In this document: positions 1 through 5,055 of the stretch, in pieces
How the letters are laid out: each line of letters begins with the position of its first letter
Numbering within the stretch: the first letter of the stretch is position 1
Assembly: GCA_905233865.1 (NCBI GenBank)
Contig: CAJOGH010000055.1
Span: 4,439 to 11,051 of the forward strand
Direction: 5' to 3'
Length of the DNA stretch: 6,613 nucleotides
From: an uncultured Atopobiaceae bacterium
GTDB lineage: Bacteria > Actinomycetota > Coriobacteriia > Coriobacteriales > Atopobiaceae
Translations under genes and position numbers: made by a program
Notes under the pieces: model-generated
Told to the model about the DNA's origin: nothing
Database searches by the model: none
The model's input: the letters and a program-made list of their open reading frames with translations, nothing else

Positions 1-570
1 AATCACATCCTCAAGCTGTCGAGCGCCCTTTACCAGAAGTTCGGCCTCAAGCGCGTGTTCTTTAGCGCCTATATCCCCGTCATGGACGACCCAAGCTTGC
101 CCGCCCAGACAACTCCCGTGCCCCTTCGCCGCGAGCACAGGCTCTATCAGGCCGACTGGCTCATGCGCTACTACTCATTCACCGCTGACGAGCTGGTTAG
201 CAAAGACGCGCCTTGGCTCGACCTCGACGTCGACCCCAAGATGGCCTGGGCCCTCTCCCACCCCGAGCGTTTCCCCGTAGAGGTCAACAACGCCCCCGAG
301 TCCCAGCTCCTGCGCGTTCCCGGCATCGGCGTCACGGGCGCACGCAAGATCATGACGGCACGCCGTCACGCCCCGCTGGACTTTGACGACCTCAAGGCCC
401 TCCGCATCGTTCTCAAGCGTGCACGCTTCTTTGTGACCTGCAGGGGCAAGCGAGATATGAGGACACCCTCTGACCCCTCTCTCATCAGGGAGGCGGTGAT
501 TGCGGGTGAGAAGAGCTCTCGTTACAACGCTACACGAAACCGCGTTGAGCTCCAGCCGACCCTCTTCTGA
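1..570 (+). CDS. Putative DNA modification/repair radical SAM protein, C-terminal part (5' end outside window)
   Basis: The reading frame is open from base 1, so the start lies upstream; 189 residues are visible, ending at TGA 568-570. The visible part matches what I recall of the radical SAM family paired with DUF4130 proteins (TIGR03916 type): the block KRVFFSAYIPV near residues 18-28, then REHRLYQADWLMRYY near 44-58, DLDVDPKMAWALSHP near 74-88 and FPVEVNNA near 91-98. A helix-hairpin-helix motif follows, LLRVPGIGVTGARKIM (about 103-118), typical of non-specific DNA binding, and then LKRARFFVTCRGK near 138-150. The iron-sulfur CxxxCxxC motif expected in the N-terminal half is not in the window. 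The family is about 400 residues, so roughly half is missing. It is inferred to act on DNA together with the overlapping downstream gene; substrate and reaction are unknown. Family assignment is fairly secure, function is not. Confidence 0.88.
   Translation, partial: NHILKLSSALYQKFGLKRVFFSAYIPVMDDPSLPAQTTPVPLRREHRLYQADWLMRYYSFTADELVSKDAPWLDLDVDPKMAWALSHPERFPVEVNNAPESQLLRVPGIGVTGARKIMTARRHAPLDFDDLKALRIVLKRARFFVTCRGKRDMRTPSDPSLIREAVIAGEKSSRYNATRNRVELQPTLF
487..493 (+). promoter_or_regulatory. Ribosome binding site inside the radical SAM gene
   Basis: AGGGAGG lies six bases before TTG 500 and inside the coding region of the upstream gene. It is the main reason for choosing TTG 500 over GTG 602 as the start of the DUF4130 gene. 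It suggests the two genes are translated from one mRNA. Confidence 0.5.
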
Positions 571-1588
571 CGGGTCCATCTCAGAGCCCGTCCACGAGGC
601 CGTGGAACGGCTAAGCCAAACGCTTGCACAAGGTGACAGCTCCCTGGTAGCATGCGAACGATCCACTGAGGGCGTGCTCTCCGCCATAGGCATCACCTAC
701 CTTGCACACGCCAAGCCCGATCAGGTTCGCCTTGCCGCAGGTGCGTCAATGAGCCCGCGCTTCGGCGAGACGATTGTCGACGTACCCGAGGACGTCACCC
801 TGGCCGAACGTGTCATGCGCGGTCTGGAACGCCGCGTAGCCAACCGATGCCCGTGCGCCCGCGGTGGCAGGTGCGGAGGCGGTTGCACCGAGAGCTGTGT
901 GAACATGATCCACTACGCCGCCCTCTCAGACAGCGAGGAAATGCCCCAGGCTGTGCACGAATACGTGAGGCTCTGCTTTGACCAAGGAAACCAGGTCCGA
1001 AACAACATTGCAGACCCGCGCGTGCGGGCCGTGGACGACCTTGCAAGCTATGTGGTGGACGAATGCGAGCGCACGCGCCAGTTCGTCCGCTTTAGGCAGC
1101 CTAACAACGGCCTGTACTACAGCCTCTTTAGACCAAAGGCCAACACGCTGCCCGCAACAGCTGGATACTTTCGCGCGCGCATGGGTACGACGCCGTTTTG
1201 CATGCTCGATCCCAACCACGGAATCGGCGTCTTCTCTAACGAGAGGATAGTGGTAACCAAGCTCGACCCCGAGCTCGTAGAGCAAATGAGAGCGCAAGGA
1301 GAGCGCATTAGCGAGGACGAGCGCTACATCCAGCAGATGTGGCGAACCTTCTACGACCAGGTTTCACTTACGGGGCGCGATTCATCCATGAGGGGCTACG
1401 ACCTACGAGCGAGCTGGATGCCCAAGCGCTTTTGGCGCGACATGCCCGACATGGCACCGCGTGTGGATCCCGCCACGCTCACCACACCCCTTCGCTACCG
1501 CGGAAAGACACAGGAGAACAACAACGGCGTGCTTTCGCACGCCGAAGGCATAAGAGAGCTTCCCCAACCCACCAGCACGTCGCGCTAG
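500..1588 (+). CDS. DUF4130 / TIGR03915-type probable DNA metabolism protein with Cys-rich insertion
   Basis: A 362-residue protein, the expected partner of the radical SAM gene it overlaps. Family-like blocks are ERSTEGVLSAI (53-63, aligning with the usual N-terminal DGTFEGLL-type motif), ERVMRGLERRV (103-113), the region YVRLCFDQG...ADPRVRAVDDLA (155-182), QFVRFRQPNNGLYYSLFRP (194-212), the segment TLPATAGYFRARM, and the C-terminal YIQQMWRTFYDQVSLTGR...SWMPKRFWRDMPDM (276-318). Residues 117-133 hold five cysteines (CxCx5Cx3Cx3C), which I do not recall from the family. The start is uncertain. TTG at 500 has a good AGGGAGG site (487-493) six bases upstream and an in-frame TGA immediately before it, but adds about 45 residues before the conserved region. 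GTG at 602 is an alternative with only GAGG two bases away. About 40 residues after the conserved core look like a variable tail. Function unknown; inferred DNA repair or modification. Confidence 0.85.
   Translation: MRVRRALVTTLHETALSSSRPSSDGSISEPVHEAVERLSQTLAQGDSSLVACERSTEGVLSAIGITYLAHAKPDQVRLAAGASMSPRFGETIVDVPEDVTLAERVMRGLERRVANRCPCARGGRCGGGCTESCVNMIHYAALSDSEEMPQAVHEYVRLCFDQGNQVRNNIADPRVRAVDDLASYVVDECERTRQFVRFRQPNNGLYYSLFRPKANTLPATAGYFRARMGTTPFCMLDPNHGIGVFSNERIVVTKLDPELVEQMRAQGERISEDERYIQQMWRTFYDQVSLTGRDSSMRGYDLRASWMPKRFWRDMPDMAPRVDPATLTTPLRYRGKTQENNNGVLSHAEGIRELPQPTSTSR
1525..1544 (-). terminator. Perfect 8-bp hairpin with T-rich tail on the minus strand
   Basis: CGGCGTGC (1525-1532) and GCACGCCG (1537-1544) form a perfect stem. 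Read on the minus strand, the loop is GAAA (a stable GNRA tetraloop) and the stem is followed by TTGTTGTTCTCC (1524 down to 1513), as in an intrinsic terminator. On the plus strand the tail is A/G-rich, so it would not terminate that way. It sits inside the last 65 bases of the oppositely oriented DUF4130 gene, about 245 bases past the divIVA stop, and could be a backup terminator of the division operon. The T-tract is interrupted by G residues, so strength is uncertain. Confidence 0.4.
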
Positions 1589-1622
1589 CCACCTCGCGGC
1601 GTCAGGCCCTCCCCTCTTTGAT

Positions 1623-1639
1623 GGCGCCAATCAGGCGCC
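1623..1639 (+). terminator. Weak hairpin after the DUF4130 gene
   Basis: GGCGCC (1623-1628) is repeated at 1634-1639 around a five-base loop AATCA. Since GGCGCC is its own reverse complement, the copies pair. The tail on the plus strand is TTAAAT, a short T/A-rich stretch. It lies 34 bases after the stop codon at 1586-1588 and is the best candidate for ending the plus-strand unit. The stem is only six pairs and the T-tract is poor. Confidence 0.28.
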
Positions 1640-1708
1640 TTAAATAGCAGGATGCTACCAACATAGCGACGGAGGTGAGGCACTTGAGGATCGCGCGTCC
1701 AAACGCAA

Positions 1709-1749
1709 TGGCGCGCGACCGGAGGCACATCCCAACCGATCGCGCGCCA
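1709..1749 (-). terminator. Long GC-rich hairpin, likely terminator of the division operon
   Basis: Arms at 1709-1722 and 1736-1749 form a 14-pair stem around a 13-base loop. The only non-Watson-Crick position (1719/1739) is a C-A mismatch in plus-strand RNA but a G-U wobble in minus-strand RNA, so the structure is intact only in the divIVA-direction transcript. On that strand it begins 39 bases after the divIVA stop and is followed by ATTGCGTTTGG, a modest T-containing tail. A competing 7-pair stem (1691-1697 with 1712-1718) shares its distal arm. Confidence 0.5.
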
Positions 1750-1788
1750 CCATAGGCGCTATGTGTGCGCTAGCTCAGGCAGGCTGAA

Positions 1789-2424
1789 CTAGTCCAGGTC
1801 GTCGATGCCGCCAAAGCCAGCGTCGTTGGCAGGCGCGTACGGCGCGGGCGCGGGTTCGACGGGAGTGGCAGCCGCGGCAGAGCCGGTAGGCGTGCTCAGC
1901 AGCTGGTTAGGGAACGCCGCGTCGGCGTCGTCCATGAAGTGCTGCAGGAGGTTCTTGTACTCGGAGCGGAACTCCTCGCGGGACGCCTTGAGACGGTCGA
2001 TCTCGTCAAGCTCGTTCTGTTTCTCGGCCAGGGCCTGACGGATGACCTCGCGGGCCTTCTGGTCAGCCTCGGTGCGAATCTTGTCTGCAGACTCGCGGGC
2101 GTCGTTAAGGATCCGGTCGGCACTCTGCTGGGCCACGATAAGGGCCTGGGAGATTTGACGCTCGGAAGCACCGCTGGAAGGCTGAGGCGCGGGCGCGGAG
2201 GCGCTGGCTGCAGCCTGGCTGGAAAGCGAGGCAACCTGAGCCTGGGCGGCGGCAAGCTGCTGCTCGGAGTTGTTCAGGCGATTCTTGAGATCGGCGATCT
2301 TAGAAAGCATGCCGTCAATCTCACCGGAGAGGGTCTCCAGGAACGCGTCGACCTCGCCGGTGTCATAACCGTGCTTGGACGGGGAGAAGGTGAGTTGTTC
2401 GATGTCTGCTGGTGTGATTGCCAT
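1789..2424 (-). CDS. divIVA: DivIVA/Wag31-type polar and septal scaffold protein
   Basis: A 211-residue coiled-coil protein. The N-terminal DivIVA domain (about 1-45) has the usual start MAITPADIEQLTF and the HGYDTGEVDAFLETL block (18-32). A first coiled coil follows (about 33-70), then an Ala/Ser/Pro linker (71-88), then a second charged coiled coil (about 89-165) and an Ala/Pro-rich tail ending in acidic GGIDDLD. DivIVA proteins bind curved membrane at poles and septa and recruit cell-wall synthesis or division proteins. In actinobacteria (Wag31) they direct polar growth. The start is ATG with GGAAAGGG (2431-2438) six bases upstream. It is the last gene of the ftsZ-to-divIVA cluster, separated from yggT by 56 bases, the widest gap in the cluster. 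Residues before GYD are SKH rather than the Phe-Arg pair known from the Bacillus membrane-binding loop; actinobacterial members also differ there. Confidence 0.93.
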   Translation of the reverse strand: MAITPADIEQLTFSPSKHGYDTGEVDAFLETLSGEIDGMLSKIADLKNRLNNSEQQLAAAQAQVASLSSQAAASASAPAPQPSSGASERQISQALIVAQQSADRILNDARESADKIRTEADQKAREVIRQALAEKQNELDEIDRLKASREEFRSEYKNLLQHFMDDADAAFPNQLLSTPTGSAAAATPVEPAPAPYAPANDAGFGGIDDLD

Positions 2425-2480
2425 CTTTTTCCCTTTCCGTTTTGCTCGGGAGGCCCCTTGCCTGCCTTTTATGAGCTTTA

Positions 2481-2747
2481 CTAACGCAACAGTATAACCG
2501 CTAGTGCCCTCATTATGAGGTTGATAGCGACAATTGCCACAACTGGAGAGAAGTCGAATCCGCCAATGGGCGGAATCAGACGCCTAAAGATCTCGAGATA
2601 GGGCTGCACAAGTGAGCCCAGCACACGACGAATGTCATCAACAATACCGCCTGACGTTGGTATCCACGTGAGGATGCACCATATGACGATAAGAATCTGA
2701 TAGAAGTTGGTCAGCGTGGCAAGAACACGAAACAGCGCATACGTCAT
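2481..2747 (-). CDS. yggT: YggT/YlmG family two-helix membrane protein
   Basis: An 88-residue membrane protein with hydrophobic segments at about residues 6-29 and 66-87. Between them is a loop with the family blocks ILTWIP (25-30), LVQPYLEIFRRLIPP (46-60) and GGFDFSPVVAIVAI (62-75). Length and layout are typical of the single-repeat YggT family, found near division or proline genes in many bacteria. Its role is not firmly defined; links to osmotic tolerance, septum and, in chloroplasts, nucleoid partition have been proposed. ATG overlaps the proC TGA in ATGA (2744-2747), so translation is probably coupled to proC. A GGAGG lies 13 bases upstream, rather far. Confidence 0.92.
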   Translation of the reverse strand: MTYALFRVLATLTNFYQILIVIWCILTWIPTSGGIVDDIRRVLGSLVQPYLEIFRRLIPPIGGFDFSPVVAIVAINLIMRALAVILLR

Positions 2748-3562
2748 GAGCGGGCGAGCTCCTCCGTCCTGGCAAGGGCGGCGTCAATAGCCTCGTCGAT
2801 GCCAGCCGTGAGATAGGGCTCGAGCGCACGCAGGCCCGCAATCGTCGTGCCACCGGGAGAGCTCACGCGCTCCATGTAGGCACGAGGGTGCTCGCCGGAG
2901 TCCAGCAGCTGCTGGCACACGCCACGCATGGTGGATGTGATCATCTCACGTGCGGCCTGGGCAGGAAGGCCCGCCTCGATTCCGCGACGCGTGAGCGCGT
3001 CTATCATGAGCGCCACGAACGCAGGCTCGCAGCCCACGACGGCACCCTCAGCGTCAACCTGGTCCTCGCGCAGCACATAGGCCGGGCCCATCGTGCCAAA
3101 GAGCTCGACGACGGCATCGGTGTCCTGGGCCGTCGCATACGTGCCCGCACAGATGGCACTCGCGCCGCTACCAACGGCCATGGCGAGGTTGGGCATGACG
3201 CGGACCACGTGTGCCTGCCCACCCTCTCCGGCGAGAAGTCCCTCGATCTGGGCGACTTTGACACCAGCCGCAATGGACACAACAAGCCCGCAGCTGGCGA
3301 GGGCGGCGGCGTTCTGGCTCACGACCTCGGGCAGGACCTGAGGCTTGACTGCGAGGATTACGACGTCGGGAGCTGCCGCCAGCGCCTCGGAGACCGAGAC
3401 GCACGTGGCGACGCCAAGCGTGCTTTTGAGCTCCTGGAGCTTGGGCTCGTAGGTGTCACAGACGGTGACGTGCGCGGCCTCGCGGATGCCAGAGCCTACG
3501 ATGCCGGCCGCAATGGCCGACCCCATCGAGCCGCCGCCGATGAGCGTTACGTTCTCATACAT
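2744..3562 (-). CDS. proC: Pyrroline-5-carboxylate reductase (atypical active-site motif)
   Basis: A 272-residue enzyme expected to reduce 1-pyrroline-5-carboxylate to L-proline with NAD(P)H, the last step of proline synthesis, in the cytoplasm. The N-terminal Rossmann fold has GGGSMG (9-14), and VILAVKPQ (68-75) is the usual strand-loop. RVMPNLAMAVGSG (121-133) stands where most members have MPNTPA. The C-terminal helical domain carries GEHPRAYMERVSSPGGTTIAG and the following LRALE (223-248), which fits the proline-biosynthesis family signature well. Unusual is VGCEPAF (176-182) where most relatives have SGSGPAY. The start is ATG, with AGGGG overlapping the sepF stop, 11 bases downstream of that gene. 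The stop overlaps yggT by four bases. Length matches the family. A related imine reductase with another substrate is possible but less likely. Confidence 0.92.
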   Translation of the reverse strand: MYENVTLIGGGSMGSAIAAGIVGSGIREAAHVTVCDTYEPKLQELKSTLGVATCVSVSEALAAAPDVVILAVKPQVLPEVVSQNAAALASCGLVVSIAAGVKVAQIEGLLAGEGGQAHVVRVMPNLAMAVGSGASAICAGTYATAQDTDAVVELFGTMGPAYVLREDQVDAEGAVVGCEPAFVALMIDALTRRGIEAGLPAQAAREMITSTMRGVCQQLLDSGEHPRAYMERVSSPGGTTIAGLRALEPYLTAGIDEAIDAALARTEELARS

Positions 3563-3573
3563 GTGAGTGTCCC

Positions 3574-4257
3574 CTACTTGTCGATGATGCCTTCACGTGC
3601 GAGCATTTCCAGGTCGTTGGAGGTGACCTCGACACCATGCGGGCACACGGCAAACACACGGTCGCCCAGCTCGGTCACACGGCCGTCGATGCCGCAGGTG
3701 AAGCCATAGGCAAAGTCCAGGATGCGCTTGGCCGTGTCGAGGTTGGTGCCAATCATCACCAACACCACGGTCTGGTTGGTGCGAACGCGGCTCAGCAGCG
3801 TCTGCACGTCGTCATAGGACTTAGGCCTCAGCACATAGGGCGGAAGCTGGCTAGTGGGCGCAGGCGCAGGAATCTGCGACGAGTAGCTCGAGGGCACGGA
3901 GGGCACGGACACGCCCAGCGGCATGTTGTGCACGGGCGCCGGCTCGGGAACGGGTCGAACGCTGGGCGTGACAGGCGTCGTCGTGGTGGCGTCGCTGTCC
4001 CACGTGCTTGCGCTGCGCGGCTCGGGAATGCCCACGCCACCGCCGCGCGTATGGACGTTCACGCTGTCAGCGGCGGGACGCGAGGAGTTGCCCAGCACGC
4101 CGGAGCCGTGGCGCTCATTGGCGCGAGGGCGCGCGTCACCAACAGCCTCGCCAGGGTACTCACCGTAATCGTCAAAGTCATCGTACTCGTCATAATCGCC
4201 ATACCCGTCGTCGCGCGGACCGGCGAACCTATCCTTGATGGAGTCGAGAAAGCCCAT
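3574..4257 (-). CDS. sepF: SepF, membrane anchor of the FtsZ ring, with long acidic/Pro-rich linker
   Basis: A 227-residue protein. Residues 1-13 (MGFLDSIKDRFAG) form the short amphipathic membrane-targeting helix of SepF. A Tyr/Asp-rich acidic stretch (17-35) follows, then a long Ser/Thr/Pro-rich linker (about 40-138), then the SepF core (about 141-212) with the YVLRPKSYDDVQTLLSRV, NQTVVLVMIGTNLDTAKRIL and DFAYGFTCGIDGRVTELG blocks and VFAVCPHGV. SepF dimers polymerise and bind the FtsZ C-terminal peptide, tethering the Z ring to the membrane; actinobacteria lack FtsA, making SepF the main anchor. It is longer than the about 150-residue Bacillus protein because of the linker. ATG is preceded by GGGAGGA (4261-4267). 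It lies 42 bases after yggS and 11 bases before proC. Confidence 0.95.
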   Translation of the reverse strand: MGFLDSIKDRFAGPRDDGYGDYDEYDDFDDYGEYPGEAVGDARPRANERHGSGVLGNSSRPAADSVNVHTRGGGVGIPEPRSASTWDSDATTTTPVTPSVRPVPEPAPVHNMPLGVSVPSVPSSYSSQIPAPAPTSQLPPYVLRPKSYDDVQTLLSRVRTNQTVVLVMIGTNLDTAKRILDFAYGFTCGIDGRVTELGDRVFAVCPHGVEVTSNDLEMLAREGIIDK

Positions 4258-4260
4258 CGT

Positions 4261-4267
4261 TCCTCCC
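4261..4267 (-). promoter_or_regulatory. sepF ribosome binding site
   Basis: GGGAGGA on the minus strand ends three bases before the ATG at 4255-4257, with the GGAGG core about four bases away. It supports this ATG as the start, giving the exact N-terminal amphipathic helix expected for SepF. Confidence 0.6.
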
Positions 4268-4299
4268 GTCGTCTGTGTTTGCGCCGCCCACGAGCCGCG

Positions 4300-5055
4300 C
4301 TACCGAACTTCATAGTCTTGGCTAAAGACTACCCTACCCAATCTGATAAGGGTGGAACCCTCTTCCACCGCAATAACGAAATCGTCGCTCATGCCGCACG
4401 AGATGCGCGGCAGGTCAAGCCCAGTCCTCGCAGTAAGGTCGTCGGCCAGCTCGCGCAGGCCACAGAAGGTACGGCGAGCGGCGTCCGCATCCCCCTTGGG
4501 CGCCATGGTCATGAGTCCCTGCACGTCAAGACCGTCAAGTGCGGCAATGCGCTCGGCGGCCTCTCGGCACTCGTCGGGCGTCATCCCACCCTTGCTCTTC
4601 TCGCCACTGACGTTTACCTCAAGGAGGCACGGCACGCGCAGGTCGCGCACGAGGGCGCGCTTGCTCACGGCCTGGGCAAGGTGCTCGCTCGAGATGGAGT
4701 GGATCATGCGCGCACGTCCCAGGACCTGGTTGATCTTGTTCGTCTGCAGGTTGCCGATCATGTCAAAGGTCATCTGCTCGAGCTCGGGCGCGTCCTGGAG
4801 CTCCTCGAGCTTGCGCACGAGCTCCTGCGGGCGGTTCTCGGCAAAGTGTGTGAAGCCCGCCTCAAACGCAGCAAGGACCTCGCTGGTGCCGACGGTCTTG
4901 GATACGCACACGACCTCAACCTCGCTTGGCTTGCGAGAAGAGCGCGCGCATGCAAGCTCTACCTGCTCGCGCACCCACGCAAAACGATCGCACAGGTGTC
5001 GCTCGTAGCCAGGGTCTAGCTGCGCCTCACGGCTATCGTGCCCAGCCTGCCGCAT
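4300..5055 (-). CDS. yggS: YggS/YlmE family pyridoxal-phosphate homeostasis protein
   Basis: A 251-residue alanine-racemase-fold protein that binds pyridoxal 5'-phosphate without known catalysis and buffers cellular PLP. The PLP lysine is K53 in VSKTVG. Other family blocks are FAENRPQELV (71-80), FDMIGNLQTNKI (97-108), LLEVNVSGEKSKGG (144-157), GLMTMAP (180-186), the phosphate-binding ISCGMSDDF (218-226) and LIRLGRVVF (236-244). The usual HFIGxLQ has Asp-Met instead of His-Phe here (98-99). The first 16 residues are an extension relative to typical members. The ATG is kept because GGAGGGAGG (5059-5067) lies just upstream and no good downstream start exists before the conserved region. The start overlaps the end of pgeF by 40 bases, suggesting coupled translation. 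Linkage to pgeF and sepF is widespread in bacteria. Confidence 0.94.
   Translation of the reverse strand: MRQAGHDSREAQLDPGYERHLCDRFAWVREQVELACARSSRKPSEVEVVCVSKTVGTSEVLAAFEAGFTHFAENRPQELVRKLEELQDAPELEQMTFDMIGNLQTNKINQVLGRARMIHSISSEHLAQAVSKRALVRDLRVPCLLEVNVSGEKSKGGMTPDECREAAERIAALDGLDVQGLMTMAPKGDADAARRTFCGLRELADDLTARTGLDLPRISCGMSDDFVIAVEEGSTLIRLGRVVFSQDYEVR

Noticed and set aside
175..696. A 173-codon minus-strand frame opposite the radical SAM gene
   Set aside because: No family motif, and the plus-strand frame carries clear conserved blocks with a helix-hairpin-helix motif.
1848..1875. A tRNA T-arm-like GGTTCGA stretch
   Set aside because: It lies inside divIVA, and no acceptor stem, D-arm or anticodon arm can be placed around it.
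2425..2480. A separate divIVA promoter in the yggT-divIVA gap
   Set aside because: The 56-base gap is A-rich on the coding strand, but I could not identify a convincing -35/-10 pair. Only the ribosome site is supported.
1939..2484. A 181-codon plus-strand frame antisense to divIVA
   Set aside because: The Leu/Gly-rich translation mirrors the Gln/Glu/Ala-rich coiled coil opposite; no independent support.
2888..3709. A 273-codon plus-strand frame antisense to proC
   Set aside because: It has no recognisable motif, lies wholly opposite a well-matched enzyme gene, and is explained by codon bias.
3637..5019. A 460-codon open frame on the plus strand, antisense to sepF and yggS
   Set aside because: It is a by-product of strong GC third-position bias. 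Its translation is His/Arg/Ala-rich with no recognisable domain, and both genes opposite are secure family members.
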